Origin: Agrobacterium tumefaciens
GTDB taxonomy: Bacteria; Pseudomonadota; Alphaproteobacteria; Rhizobiales; Rhizobiaceae
DNA length: 64,000 nucleotides
Direction: 5' to 3'
NCBI RefSeq assembly: GCF_005221385.1
Contig: NZ_CP039903.1
Span: 1,922,001 to 1,986,000 of the forward strand
Positions 30,008 through 39,533 of the stretch are shown piece after piece; position 1 is the first letter of the stretch, and each line of letters opens with the position of its first letter. The notes under the pieces were generated by a model. That model was not told the origin of the DNA, did no database searches, and worked only from the letters and a program-made list of their open reading frames with translations. The position numbers and the translations under genes are program-made.

Positions 30008-32560
30008 ATGGCATCCACTGACTATCAAGTCGACCTGACCAATTGCGATCGTGAACCCATCCACATTCCAGGTTATATTCAACCGCATGGCTGTCTGATC
30101 GCCTGCGACAATTCCCTGCGCATGGTTCTGCGTCATTCGGAAAACTGCCGCGACATTCTGGGCATTGAGGGCGATCTGAACGGCAGGACTGCCGAAGAGG
30201 TGCTCGGGAAAGACCTCGTCCACGATCTTCGCAACGCGCTGACTGTAACCGGCAGAACCACGCGCCCCGCCATGCTGCCCAACATGCAGATGAGCGATGG
30301 CCGCAGCTTCGATATTGCTCTGCACCGCTACAAATCCACCACCATCATCGAGTTCGAACCATCGCAAAGCGAAACGCAGCCGCTTGGCACGGCGCGCAAG
30401 ATGGTGGATCGCATCCGTGAGGCTGACAGCGTCGAAAGCCTGATTTCAAGAACGACCCGGCTGATAAAGGCGACGTTGGGTTATGACCGGGTGATGATCT
30501 ACCGTTTCGAGGATGACGGGGCCGGCAAGGTGGTGTCAGAGGCAAAGCAGCCGGAACTGGAAAGCTTTCTCGGACAATATTTTCCGGCCAGCGACATACC
30601 GCAGCAAGCCCGGGCGCTTTATCTCAAGAACACGCTGCGCATCATTTCCAATGCCAGCGGCGCGCGCGTTGCCATCCTGCCTGCTTTCGATGCCTCCGGC
30701 GAACCGCTCGATCTGTCCTTCGCGCATCTGCGCAGCGTCTCGCCCATCCATTGCGAATATCTTCGCAACATGGGTGTCGGCGCTTCCATGTCGATTTCGG
30801 TGATTGTCGATGGTGCTCTCTGGGGCCTCATCGCCTGTCACCATTATTCTCCGCGCGTGCTGACAATGCCGGTCAGGATCGCCGCCGAAATGTTCGGAGA
30901 GTTTTTCTCCATGCATTTGCAGGTTCTGAAGCAGAAACGCCGGCTCGATACCGTCAACCACGCCCATGCAGCACTTGACCGCTTCCTGCGGCTTGCCGCT
31001 CATCACACCAACATCGAAGAATTGCTGATCGACAGTTTCCAGGATTTTGCCGATCTGATGCCCTGCGATGGCGTCGGGCTCTGGGTCGGCAACAACTGGC
31101 ACGGCCATGGCGCAACGCCGCCACAGGATGCCATTCCACGGCTGGCGCGCTTTGTCGCCTCGGCTTCGGAAGGTAAGGTCTGGGCCACCCATGCCATGTC
31201 GCAAGCCATACCGGAAGCGGAAATCTATGCCGGCACCGCCGCCGGGATGCTCGCCATTCCGTTGTCGCAGGTCAAGAACGACTACCTGCTGTTTTTCCGC
31301 AAGGAGATCGTGCAAAATCTGAACTGGGCAGGCAATCCCGAAAAATCCTATGAGACCGGGCCGTTAGGTGACCGTCTCACCCCCCGCAAGAGCTTTGCAA
31401 TCTGGAAAGAAACCGTTCGCCTGCAGGCGCAGCCCTGGTCGGAGGCAGACCGGGAAATTGCCGAAGCGGCCAGGATTGCGCTTGTTGAGGTCGCCTTCCA
31501 TCACAGCGAGCTGATGGCCGGCGAAAGGGAGCGCGCGGAAGTGCGCCAGCGCATGCTGAACGAGGAGCTTAATCACCGCGTCAAGAATGTTCTGGCCATC
31601 ATCAAATCGCTGGTCGGCAATCCCTCGCAGGAGGGTAAGACGCTGCAGGAATATGTCACCGCCTTGAAGGGTCGCATTCAGGCGCTGTCATTCGCCCATG
31701 ACCAGATCATTCGCGGTGAAGGCGGTGGCGCGTTGCGCGATCTGCTGGAAGCTGAACTGTCGCCGCATCGTTCGCCGGAAACGGCGGTTAAACTTGCAGG
31801 CCCGCAGATCACGCTCGATTCGCGCGCTTTCTCCGTCATGGCCCTGGTTCTGCATGAACTGGCGACGAATGCCGCTAAATACGGTGCGCTTTCACAGACC
31901 GGCGGGCAATTGCACGTACACTGGGATGTCAACGAGAACCGCGATTGCGAAATTCAATGGCGTGAAACCCTGCCGACCAAGCTGCCGACGCCGTCGCGCG
32001 CCGGTTTCGGCACGGCGCTCATCAGTCGCAGCATTCCTTACGATCTCGGCGGACGCAGCACGATGCGATATTTGCCGGACGGGCTGGAGGCGGACATTGT
32101 CCTGCCCTCCCGCCACGTTTCATCGGCCACGGCGGCTTCCACCGCAAAAACCGAGGAAGAAATCGCGCCGCAGGCCAGACGTTACAATCGGGAGGAACCG
32201 TTGAAGATATTGCTCGTCGAAGACCAGATGCTGATCGCCATGGATGTCGAAAACATGCTGGAAGACAACGGCATCAAGACGATCGAAACGGCAACCTCAT
32301 CGGCGATGGCGATCGAAAAGCTGAAGAGCTACATGCCTGACGTCGCCATCCTCGACATCAATCTCGGTTCCGACACTTCGATCCCCGTCGCCCGTGAACT
32401 CCACCGCCGCGGCGTCCCCTTCCTGTTCGCCACCGGTTATGCGGATGGCAGCATGGTGCCGGACGAATTCGGCAACGTGCCGGTGATCAGGAAGCCTTAT
32501 GATGAGGATGCACTGATGGCTGGCATCGGGCTTCTGGTGGGGGATGCGGAGCGGGTGTAA
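30008..32560 (+). CDS. bphP2: Bacteriophytochrome with HWE histidine kinase and fused receiver (Agp2/BphP2 type)
   Basis: 850 residues. The biliverdin-attaching Cys13 lies in TNCDREPIHIPG, before the PAS domain. The GAF domain carries the DIP motif in FPASDIPQQAR, and SPIHCEYLRNMGVGASMS lies in its chromophore pocket. PHY has the PRxSF tongue motif (PRKSFAIW). The HWE kinase has the phosphoacceptor His523 in LNHRVKNVLAII and the N-box HELATNAAKYGALS. The C-terminal receiver has its acceptor Asp783 in VAILDINLGSD. This order, with an N-terminal Cys and HWE plus receiver, matches Agrobacterium Agp2, a bathy phytochrome whose dark state absorbs far-red light. It should sense red/far-red light and phosphorylate its own receiver. 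No heme oxygenase gene is adjacent. Confidence 0.95.
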   Translation: MASTDYQVDLTNCDREPIHIPGYIQPHGCLIACDNSLRMVLRHSENCRDILGIEGDLNGRTAEEVLGKDLVHDLRNALTVTGRTTRPAMLPNMQMSDGRSFDIALHRYKSTTIIEFEPSQSETQPLGTARKMVDRIREADSVESLISRTTRLIKATLGYDRVMIYRFEDDGAGKVVSEAKQPELESFLGQYFPASDIPQQARALYLKNTLRIISNASGARVAILPAFDASGEPLDLSFAHLRSVSPIHCEYLRNMGVGASMSISVIVDGALWGLIACHHYSPRVLTMPVRIAAEMFGEFFSMHLQVLKQKRRLDTVNHAHAALDRFLRLAAHHTNIEELLIDSFQDFADLMPCDGVGLWVGNNWHGHGATPPQDAIPRLARFVASASEGKVWATHAMSQAIPEAEIYAGTAAGMLAIPLSQVKNDYLLFFRKEIVQNLNWAGNPEKSYETGPLGDRLTPRKSFAIWKETVRLQAQPWSEADREIAEAARIALVEVAFHHSELMAGERERAEVRQRMLNEELNHRVKNVLAIIKSLVGNPSQEGKTLQEYVTALKGRIQALSFAHDQIIRGEGGGALRDLLEAELSPHRSPETAVKLAGPQITLDSRAFSVMALVLHELATNAAKYGALSQTGGQLHVHWDVNENRDCEIQWRETLPTKLPTPSRAGFGTALISRSIPYDLGGRSTMRYLPDGLEADIVLPSRHVSSATAASTAKTEEEIAPQARRYNREEPLKILLVEDQMLIAMDVENMLEDNGIKTIETATSSAMAIEKLKSYMPDVAILDINLGSDTSIPVARELHRRGVPFLFATGYADGSMVPDEFGNVPVIRKPYDEDALMAGIGLLVGDAERV

Positions 32561-32599
32561 CGCCGTTTATTCGAGAACGTTGACGCCGTACTCTAAGAT

Positions 32600-32934
32600 A
32601 TCCTCGGGCTTGTCCCACTACTGTCCGGTTTGAATTTCCGTGCAGGCTGCAGTCCCCTTGCCGTGAATCGTGAAGGGTGCGCATTCTCTCAACGTCATCC
32701 TCGGCCCTGTGCCGAGGATCTAATCACGTCGAATGAAATCAATACGTTGGCAGATCCTCGGGACAGGCCCGAGGATGACGTCGGCGCGATTGGCTCGACT
32801 CTTCTTCCCATCTGACGCCGCCGCTCTTCTTTGGTGTCCGGTTAAGGCGGGAATCCTAAAAGCCTATTCGAATGAGAGTCTACGCTTTGTCCGGAAATTT
32901 ACCGGACAGTAGTGGGACAAGCCTGAGGATGACG
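32600..32934. repeat. Outer palindrome of a nested repeat, MITE-like
   Basis: The arms at 32600-32629 and 32901-32930 are inverted copies with one mismatch over 30 bp, beginning TCCTCGGGCTTGTCCCACTA and ending CTGTCCGGT. Their outer half (TCCTCGGGCTTGTCCC) equals half of the REP-like hairpin, and their inner half (ACTACTGTCCGGT) is a separate inverted terminus. This suggests that a 270-bp element with ACTACTGTCCGGT ends lies inside a split REP-like hairpin. No open reading frame of note lies inside. A second complete REP-like unit is at 32692-32783. Confidence 0.65.
32692..32783. repeat. REP/BIME-like double-hairpin repeat, inner copy
   Basis: Hairpins ATCCTCGGC-CCT-GTGCCGAGGAT and ATCCTCGGG-ACA-GGCCCGAGGAT in the orientation GTCAT...ATGAC. 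It is the same class as 24510-24595 and is nested within the outer palindrome. Confidence 0.7.
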
Positions 32935-32980
32935 AAAGAGATGTTGGGAGTTTCACCGGCGAACTTAGAATCTACCACCC

Positions 32981-33946
32981 TTACTGGAAACGCGTGAAGC
33001 CCCGCTTTTTCGCATCTTCCGGGCTGATGGCGTTCCCGATTTTAAACCGGAATTCCGTGACCGCGTAGTTTTCCAGATCGACGTCACACTGGAACGATAC
33101 ATCATACCAGGTTCCACCCACGTTGAATGCACCGCCAGTCGCGTCGATCGAACTTCCGGAAATCTTACGACCGGTATCCGATGTCGGTATCATACCTCTG
33201 GCAGCAAAACCCGCACTTTGAATTTGGGCCAGAGCTTCCGTGCTGCAAAGATTAACAATACGGCGGCGAGGCGGCAGGTCACCGAACATCTGACGTCTCT
33301 GGGCGGGGGAAAGCAGCGACGAGGAAAGCAGGCTTTTGGCAGCAGGAAGTTTTGCGGGCTTTTCCTCCGCCACGTCAGCGGGCTTTTCCTCCGTGGGCTT
33401 CGCTTGCGGCACGGGTGCTTGATCCGGCTCAACCTCTTGCTTGATGGGTGAGACCGCGATTTCCCCCTGCTCGGCGGAAGCCTGAAGATCGCTGTTGGCG
33501 GCGACAGGTGCGGGCTTTTCCTCGGCCGTCTTTTCAGGCTGGCTTGCGGGCTCCTTGGAAGGCTCGGTCTTTTCCGCTTCCTCAGTCTTTCCCGGCTTGT
33601 CTTCGCGGTCCGCTTGCATTTCCTCAGGCCTCATGGCGATGGCCGGCAACGTCGCCTGCGGCTGCGGCAAAGGTTTCGCCTCTTCTGCCGGAGGAGTGGG
33701 CGGCGGCGGTGGAGGTTGCGGCTTTTCCTCTTTCGCCTTCTCTTCGCCCGGTGGCGGAGCCTCTTCCGCCTTTTTTTCTTCGGGTGGCGGCACCAGATCG
33801 ACGCTGATGCTCTCCGGCTCCTGCGGCTCGGCTATCCGCTCCGGCAGTTGAAAAAAGAAGAGAGCAACAACGGCAATATGCAGCAGCACGGAGACGGGCA
33901 CAGCCCATCCTCCCCGACGCCATCTGCTTGCCGAAACCTGTTGCAT
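32981..33946 (-). CDS. TonB-like DUF930 domain protein
   Basis: 321 residues from the ATG at 33946; a longer frame would overlap the rpoD terminator and was rejected. One N-terminal membrane helix (about residues 13-33, VPVSVLLHIAVVALFFF) follows a short basic start. Then come about 170 residues rich in Pro, Glu, Lys and Ala (PPPEEKKAEE and similar), which should span the periplasm. The folded C-terminal domain (about 110 residues) carries RRRIVNLCSTEALAQI, GGTWYDVSFQCDVD and a late KKRGFTRF, matching DUF930, with two cysteines that may bond. The layout copies TonB, but the end domain differs, so coupling to an outer-membrane receptor is unproven. The promoter region is shared with the end of rpoD. 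Confidence 0.75.
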   Translation of the reverse strand: MQQVSASRWRRGGWAVPVSVLLHIAVVALFFFQLPERIAEPQEPESISVDLVPPPEEKKAEEAPPPGEEKAKEEKPQPPPPPPTPPAEEAKPLPQPQATLPAIAMRPEEMQADREDKPGKTEEAEKTEPSKEPASQPEKTAEEKPAPVAANSDLQASAEQGEIAVSPIKQEVEPDQAPVPQAKPTEEKPADVAEEKPAKLPAAKSLLSSSLLSPAQRRQMFGDLPPRRRIVNLCSTEALAQIQSAGFAARGMIPTSDTGRKISGSSIDATGGAFNVGGTWYDVSFQCDVDLENYAVTEFRFKIGNAISPEDAKKRGFTRFQ

Positions 33947-34042
33947 CTCATCGAACCAAATCGAACCTGCGCATATCCACCAGAAGCGGAATGCTTCGTC
34001 CTCACACATAAGGCTTGTCGCAGAGTTCGCCAGTGCGGGAAA

Positions 34043-34075
34043 CAAAAAACCCGGCCAGAGGTGACTGACCGGGTT
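34043..34075 (-). terminator. Rho-independent terminator of rpoD
   Basis: Read on the minus strand: stem AACCCGGTCAG / CTGGCCGGGTT with a 6-base loop, then TTTTTTG. It lies 24 bp past the rpoD stop and inside the longer frame of the DUF930 gene. Confidence 0.85.
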
Positions 34076-34098
34076 CAATTTTAAAGGAAGCGCAACGC

Positions 34099-36153
34099 TT
34101 AGCTGTCGAGGAAGCTGCGCAGCTTTCTCGAGCGGCTCGGATGCTTCAGCTTGCGCAGCGCCTTCGCCTCAATCTGACGAATACGTTCGCGCGTGACCGA
34201 AAACTGCTGGCCGACTTCTTCCAGCGTATGGTCGGTGTTCATGCCGATGCCAAAGCGCATGCGCAGAACACGTTCCTCGCGCGGCGTCAGCGAAGCCAGA
34301 ACGCGAGTTGTCGTCTCGCGCAGGTTCGCCTGAATGGCGGCGTCGATCGGCAAGAGCGCATTCTTGTCCTCGATGAAGTCACCGAGATGCGAATCTTCTT
34401 CGTCACCCACGGGGGTTTCGAGCGAGATCGGCTCCTTGGCGATCTTCAGAACCTTGCGCACCTTTTCAAGCGGCATGGCCAGCTTCTCGGCCAGCTCTTC
34501 CGGGGTCGGCTCGCGGCCGATCTCGTGCAGCATCTGGCGCGAGGTGCGAACGATCTTGTTGATCGTCTCGATCATGTGAACCGGAATACGGATCGTGCGC
34601 GCCTGATCGGCGATCGAGCGGGTGATCGCCTGCCTGATCCACCAGGTCGCATAGGTCGAGAACTTGTAACCACGGCGATATTCGAACTTGTCGACCGCCT
34701 TCATCAGGCCGATATTGCCTTCCTGAATGAGATCGAGGAACTGCAGACCACGGTTGGTGTATTTCTTCGCAATCGAGATAACCAGACGCAGGTTGGCCTC
34801 GACCATCTCCTTCTTGGCGATGCGCGCTTCGCGCTCGCCCTTCTGCACCATGGAAACGATGCGGCGGAATTCGGCGATGGAAATGCCGGTTTCCGTGGAG
34901 AGGTTCTGGATTTCCTGACGGATTTCGCGGATCGTGTTGCTTTCCTCGCGGGCGAATTCCTTCCAGCCGCGGGCGGCCAGATTGGCGATCGACTTCATCC
35001 AGTTCGGATCGAGTTCCGCACCGTGATACTGCTCGAGGAAGCTGTCGCGCTTGACGCCGTAGGATTCGGCAAGGCGCAGCAGCCGGCCTTCATTCTGCAT
35101 CAGACGCTTGGAAATGTCGTAGAGCTGCTCGACGAGGCTGTCGATACGGTTCTGGTTCAGCGACAGCGACTTGACGGCCGTGATCAGCTGATCCTTCAGT
35201 TCCTTGTAACGACGCTCCTGGCCGGAAGAAAGCGTGCCCGTGCAGGCCAGACGCGCCTCAACCTGCTGGTCCTGAAGCTTGCGCAGCTTCTTGTAGGTAT
35301 CAGCGATGGTGTCGAGCGTTTCCATGACCTGCGGGCGCAGTTCGGCTTCCATGGCGGCAAGAGAAAGATTGGACTCGTCGTCGTCCTCTTCTTCCTCTTC
35401 CGGCGGAAGGCCATCGCCACCCACATCGGTCACGTCATCGTCGCCGGTCGGCGCACGCAGCTTGCGGGTCTTTTCCTTTTCTTCGGCAGCCTTGCGGTCC
35501 GCTTCGATCTTTTCCGGGCTCTGGAACTGCGGCGCAGCCTTGGCTTCCGGACCCGAATAGGTGGTCTCGAGATCGATGATCTCGCGCAGCAGCGTCGTGC
35601 CTTCATTCAGCTCGTCGCGCCAGATGATCAGCGCCTGGAACGTCAGCGGGCTTTCGCACAGGCCCGAAATCATCGTTTCGCGGCCGGCCTCGATGCGCTT
35701 GGCAATGGCGATTTCGCCTTCGCGCGACAGAAGCTCGACGGAACCCATTTCGCGCAGATACATGCGCACCGGGTCATCGGTACGGTCGGTCGGTTCTTTC
35801 TTCTTGGCGGTCGCAAGTGCTGTGCCGCCGGAGGGCGCCAGTTCGCCGCCTTCGGAATCTTCCGATTCCGAATCGTCGCTTTCAGCCTCGCCAGACGCTT
35901 CTTCCGCATCCTCGTCCTCGATGACGTTGATGCCCATATCGGACAGCATAGCCATCGTGTCTTCGATCTGCTCGGACGTCACCTCTTCGGACGGCAGGAC
36001 GGAATTCAGCTCGTCCATCGTCACATAGCCGCGCTTCTTGGCGGCCTTGATCATTTTCTTGACCGCGTCATCCGAAAGATCGAGAAGCGGACCGTCCGTC
36101 GCACCGTCGCGTTCGTTTTCTGCTTCTTCGTTTTCTTTGACTTTGGTTGCCAT
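34099..36153 (-). CDS. rpoD: Primary sigma factor (sigma-70/SigA)
   Basis: 684 residues. Region 1.1 begins near residue 15 ([20 protein letters not shown]) and is followed by a Glu/Ser-rich acidic stretch. Region 1.2 carries [11 protein letters not shown] and [14 protein letters not shown] long non-conserved insert comes before region 2, which has [38 protein letters not shown] and the -10 recognition helix [10 protein letters not shown]. Region 3 is [13 protein letters not shown], and region 4 has the -35 helix [17 protein letters not shown] near the end. It directs RNA polymerase to housekeeping promoters. It lies downstream of dnaG on the same strand, as in the classic macromolecular-synthesis operon. 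Confidence 0.97.
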   Translation of the reverse strand: MATKVKENEEAENERDGATDGPLLDLSDDAVKKMIKAAKKRGYVTMDELNSVLPSEEVTSEQIEDTMAMLSDMGINVIEDEDAEEASGEAESDDSESEDSEGGELAPSGGTALATAKKKEPTDRTDDPVRMYLREMGSVELLSREGEIAIAKRIEAGRETMISGLCESPLTFQALIIWRDELNEGTTLLREIIDLETTYSGPEAKAAPQFQSPEKIEADRKAAEEKEKTRKLRAPTGDDDVTDVGGDGLPPEEEEEDDDESNLSLAAMEAELRPQVMETLDTIADTYKKLRKLQDQQVEARLACTGTLSSGQERRYKELKDQLITAVKSLSLNQNRIDSLVEQLYDISKRLMQNEGRLLRLAESYGVKRDSFLEQYHGAELDPNWMKSIANLAARGWKEFAREESNTIREIRQEIQNLSTETGISIAEFRRIVSMVQKGEREARIAKKEMVEANLRLVISIAKKYTNRGLQFLDLIQEGNIGLMKAVDKFEYRRGYKFSTYATWWIRQAITRSIADQARTIRIPVHMIETINKIVRTSRQMLHEIGREPTPEELAEKLAMPLEKVRKVLKIAKEPISLETPVGDEEDSHLGDFIEDKNALLPIDAAIQANLRETTTRVLASLTPREERVLRMRFGIGMNTDHTLEEVGQQFSVTRERIRQIEAKALRKLKHPSRSRKLRSFLDS

Positions 36154-36546
36154 CTATCTCGTCGCTTTCCCTGACGCTAACACCTGTTCCGCCGCATCGC
36201 CGTCCGCCCCATGAGCATCCAGCGGTTTGCCGCGAATCACTGTCAGACACCTAACGGAGTGATCTTTAATTGCCGATTAACCACGGCAGCCTCAGGCAGA
36301 ATGCAAAGACAGTGCACCCGGAAATGCTTGCTCATGCAATTTCTATCCGCCAAGGCTCATTCCACCTTACTTTTCCTGAAATGGTGATTCCCGCTATTTC
36401 CCGCCCCGTCAAGCCTTTGAGGGCGAGACAGCCACGGAAATTCTCAAAAAAGGCCGCATTTCGCGGTTATCACCAGACTATCCCCTATTTAGGACGCTTG
36501 CCGCAAAAGGCAACCCCACACGTCTTTCAATTCTTGGCCAGCCCTC
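36154..36546. other. 393-bp gap between rpoD and dnaG, no gene seen
   Basis: No coding frame with a plausible start. It likely holds an rpoD promoter of its own; TTAATTGCCGATTAACC at about 36268 is an AT-rich candidate region. No terminator hairpin follows dnaG here, so readthrough from dnaG is likely. Confidence 0.45.
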
Positions 36547-38532
36547 TCAGCCATGACCGAAGGCCGGCCCCTTCACCCGCCCGGACATAACCCCGAAACC
36601 ATCGATGATCGCCTCCTGATTTTCCATTCGGCCGATTTCAAGCTGCACCTCGGCCAATGCCCGCACCAGAAGCGTGCCGCGCTCGTCATCCGTCGCCTCG
36701 GCAATTTCCCGTTCCAGCTCCCGCTTCTGCCAGAGCAGGGATTTGGTTCGCTTGTGCAATGACAGCGCCTGCACATAACCTTCACGCGCATCTTCCATCG
36801 CCGCCTGTTCAGTCGCCGTCCACAGGCGGGCATTACGCACCTGCTGGTCCATCGTCTTCAAAAGCGCCTCGAAATCCTGCTGCGACAGGCGCTCGATCAG
36901 CCCGGCCCGCGATATCTCCGCCGCACTTTCCGCCGCATAGGTCAGCACCGTCGACCACAGACGTTGCAGATCACGGTTCTCATAGTCTATGGCAGCGATC
37001 TCGTCATATTCCTCGAGCAGCAATTCGGGATGGTTGACGATGGTGATGGCAAGAACGCTTTCCCGGAGCGAGGGCTTGGTCTGATACCCCCTCACCAGGC
37101 CCGATTGCGCCAACCGGTCCGAAATACTGCTGGCAGGCGTCGACATCGCCCCGCCCCGCCCCGGCGCATTGCGCTGGAAGCCACGCCCGGCTCCCTGCCC
37201 GCCATCGCGACGGAAGTTACCGCCCTGTTGCCCGCCTTGCTGAAAGCGCGGCTGGAAGAAGCCATTCAGCCTGTCGCGCATATCCTGCTGATAAAAACGG
37301 CGCACCGTCTCGTCGCCGATCACGGAAACGATCTGTCGCAGGCGGCTTTCAAGCTGGGCTCGCTTTTCGGGCGTATCGAAGGTAACGGCGGATGTCTCAC
37401 GGCTCCAGACCATCGCCGCAAGCGGCTTTGCTTCCGAAAGCACCCGGTCGAACGGCGCGCGCCCCTCCAGCCGCACGAGATCATCAGGGTCCTTTCCGTC
37501 AGGCAACAACGCAAAGCTGACGGAGCGGTCCGGCTTGATATGCGGCAGGGCCAGATCTGCCGCACGGTTGGCGGCGCGAATACCGGCGCCATCGCCATCG
37601 AAGCAGAGGATCGGCTGCGGCGACATTTTCCACAGGAGATCGAGCTGGCTTTCCGTCAGCGCCGTACCAAGCGGCGCGACGGCGTTTTCGACACCGGCCT
37701 GATAAAGCGCGATGACATCCATATAGCCTTCAACGGCGATGACCGTGCCGCCGGCAGCCTGCGAGGCGCGACGGGCGCGGGCAAAATTGTAAAGAACATT
37801 GCCCTTGTGAAAAAGCTCGGTCTCGTTGGAGTTCAGATATTTCGCCACCGCATCCGCCGCCATGGCGCGGCCGCCGAAAGCGATCACCTTTTCCCGCGAC
37901 GACAGGATCGGGAACATGATGCGATCCCGGAACCGGTCATAAGAAACCGGTACGTTTTCATGCACCACCAGCCCGCAGGCCTCCATCTGCTCGCGCGCCA
38001 CACCCTTGCTCGCCAGATGCTCTTTGAGAGCATTGCGGCTATCCGGCGCAAAACCAAGCCTGAAGGTCTCGATGGTGCGCCCGGTCAGCCCGCGATCGCG
38101 CAAATAAGCCCGCGCCCGCGCGCCAAGCGCCGTCTGTAACTGATCCTGAAAGAACAGCGTCGCCATTTCCATAACGTCCTGCAGCGAGGTGCGCTCACGC
38201 TCGCGCTTTTCCGCCTGCGGATCGGGCTGCGGCATGGAAATGCCGGCCATATCGGCAATCTGCTGCACGGCCTCGGGAAAACTCAAGCCCTCAAGGTCGG
38301 TCAAGAACCGGAAATGATCGCCGGAAACACCGCAGCCGAAACAATGATACCGCCCCTTGCGGTCCTCACAATGGAAACTGGGGCTTTTTTCACCGTGGAA
38401 CGGGCAGCAGGCCCAATAATCGCCCCGCGGCGTATTGGTCTTCTTCTTGTCCCAGGACACACGTCGGCCGATCACATCGGAGATGTTCACGCGGTCGCGT
38501 ATCTCATCGAGAAAAGAATTGGAAAAGCGCAT
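36547..38532 (-). CDS. dnaG: DNA primase
   Basis: 661 residues. The N-terminal zinc-binding domain CCPFHGEKSPSF...YHCFGCGVSG is at about residues 41-72. The RNA-polymerase core follows, with IMFPILSSREKVIAFGGRAM. The TOPRIM catalytic site has EGYMDVIALYQAGVENAVAPLG and CFDGDGAGIRAANRA, with the acidic metal ligands. After a Gly/Gln-rich linker (about residues 430-465) the C-terminal helical domain binds DnaB helicase. It makes RNA primers for replication. It lies upstream of rpoD. Confidence 0.97.
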   Translation of the reverse strand: MRFSNSFLDEIRDRVNISDVIGRRVSWDKKKTNTPRGDYWACCPFHGEKSPSFHCEDRKGRYHCFGCGVSGDHFRFLTDLEGLSFPEAVQQIADMAGISMPQPDPQAEKRERERTSLQDVMEMATLFFQDQLQTALGARARAYLRDRGLTGRTIETFRLGFAPDSRNALKEHLASKGVAREQMEACGLVVHENVPVSYDRFRDRIMFPILSSREKVIAFGGRAMAADAVAKYLNSNETELFHKGNVLYNFARARRASQAAGGTVIAVEGYMDVIALYQAGVENAVAPLGTALTESQLDLLWKMSPQPILCFDGDGAGIRAANRAADLALPHIKPDRSVSFALLPDGKDPDDLVRLEGRAPFDRVLSEAKPLAAMVWSRETSAVTFDTPEKRAQLESRLRQIVSVIGDETVRRFYQQDMRDRLNGFFQPRFQQGGQQGGNFRRDGGQGAGRGFQRNAPGRGGAMSTPASSISDRLAQSGLVRGYQTKPSLRESVLAITIVNHPELLLEEYDEIAAIDYENRDLQRLWSTVLTYAAESAAEISRAGLIERLSQQDFEALLKTMDQQVRNARLWTATEQAAMEDAREGYVQALSLHKRTKSLLWQKRELEREIAEATDDERGTLLVRALAEVQLEIGRMENQEAIIDGFGVMSGRVKGPAFGHG

Positions 38533-38626
38533 GGGTTACCTGTTCGAGGCCAGTCTTTCATATAAGCGCATAAAGGCCGCAATACAAAATGGGTAGGTGA
38601 ATAATACCCACTATTCACAGGCGGCA

Positions 38627-38670
38627 TTGACATCAGTGTATATACAGAAGAATATACGAGTGTATATACA
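38627..38670 (+). promoter_or_regulatory. brnTA promoter with twin palindromic operator
   Basis: A TTGACA -35 box (38627-38632) is followed 17 bp later by GAATAT. Two copies of the perfect palindrome TGTATATACA lie at 38637-38646 and 38661-38670, the first between the -35 and -10 boxes. The copies start 24 bp apart, a little over two helical turns. This fits cooperative binding by a ribbon-helix-helix antitoxin such as BrnA. Confidence 0.6.
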
Positions 38671-38718
38671 TACTCAGTGCATGAGTGCCTATGAGCTGAA
38701 AGCAGCGGTAGGCAACTC

Positions 38719-39012
38719 ATGGATATCGTGATGAAAGATTTCATTTCCTTTGATTGGGATGAAAACAAGCGGCTGAGCAATATCGAGAAGCACGGCATCG
38801 ACTTTCCAAGGGCGGCACGAGCGCTTTCACAACCCCATCTGGAAAGTCGCTCCGATCAAAATGGGGAGTGTCGTATTCTGGCGATATGCCCGGAAACAGA
38901 CGATCTCATCGCAATCGTTTATACGATGCGGGGCGAGGTCTGCCGGATCATATCGGCAAGGGCGACAAGGAAAAATGAGCGAAGAACGTATCGTCAGATA
39001 TTCTCTGGATGA
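38719..39012 (+). CDS. brnT: BrnT family type II toxin
   Basis: 97 residues. The family is marked by FDWDENKRLSNIEKHGIDFPRA near the N-terminus, RILAICPETDDLIAIVYTMRG in the middle and the C-terminal arginine cluster RIISARATRKNERRTY, where the catalytic RNase residues lie. BrnT cuts mRNA and stops translation until BrnA binds it. An in-frame ATG four codons downstream is possible. The last 38 bp overlap brnA, so translation is coupled. The toxin is first in the operon, as is usual for brnTA. Confidence 0.92.
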   Translation: MDIVMKDFISFDWDENKRLSNIEKHGIDFPRAARALSQPHLESRSDQNGECRILAICPETDDLIAIVYTMRGEVCRIISARATRKNERRTYRQIFSG

Positions 39013-39304
39013 GATCCGGGAAAAGATCGCCAGGGGTGAAGATCGCACCGATTGGGCGCGTGTCGACGCCATGACCGACGAGGATATCGACCGCGCCATG
39101 CGCGACGATCCGGACTGGGCCGGCTTTGAAGACATCGACTGGGCGAAGGCCGAAGTGGTTTTCCCCACCCCCAAGCAATCGATTTCCATTCGCGTGGACC
39201 AGGATGTCGTCGATTTTTTCAAATCCACCGGCAAAGGCTATCAAACCCGGATGAATGCGGTTCTGCGCCACTATGTGCATGAGCAGAAAAAACGGCCGGG
39301 TTGA
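38975..39304 (+). CDS. brnA: BrnA family antitoxin
   Basis: 109 residues. The N-terminal part (SLDEIREKIARGEDRTDWARV) wraps BrnT, and the acidic middle (DEDIDRAMRDDPDWAGFEDIDW) is typical. The C-terminal ribbon-helix-helix begins KQSISIRVDQDVVDFFK and includes GYQTRMNAVLRHYV. It neutralises BrnT and represses its own promoter; the twin palindrome at 38637-38670 is the probable target. It overlaps brnT in another frame. Confidence 0.92.
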   Translation: MSEERIVRYSLDEIREKIARGEDRTDWARVDAMTDEDIDRAMRDDPDWAGFEDIDWAKAEVVFPTPKQSISIRVDQDVVDFFKSTGKGYQTRMNAVLRHYVHEQKKRPG

Positions 39305-39533
39305 CAATGCAAAGCCGCCATTGCGCCTGCTTCCGGCGAATTTATGGCAGTGCAACATCACCAAAAATTATGTTTTTGTAATTTGAGCACCCCGTCGCGA
39401 CGGTGTAAAAACAAAACACAGTCAAAGGCAGTGCGTGAACATTTCCATAAATCTGCCGACGCCCACAGGCACGTCCCCCTAAAAAAGCCTGTGAGGACCG
39501 CATTTTGATCCGCCGGAATGCGCTTTCGTCGAC

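Noticed and set aside
34076..34078. Upstream start for the DUF930 gene at 34078
   Set aside because: The rpoD terminator (34,043-34,075) lies inside that extension, and the membrane anchor begins only after 33,946.
34141..36174. A 677-codon open frame antisense to rpoD
   Set aside because: Same cause as above; no start signal and no recognisable domain.
38591..38609. GGGTA...TACCC inverted repeat upstream of brnT
   Set aside because: Arms of five bases only, upstream of the promoter; likely chance beside the much stronger TGTATATACA pair.
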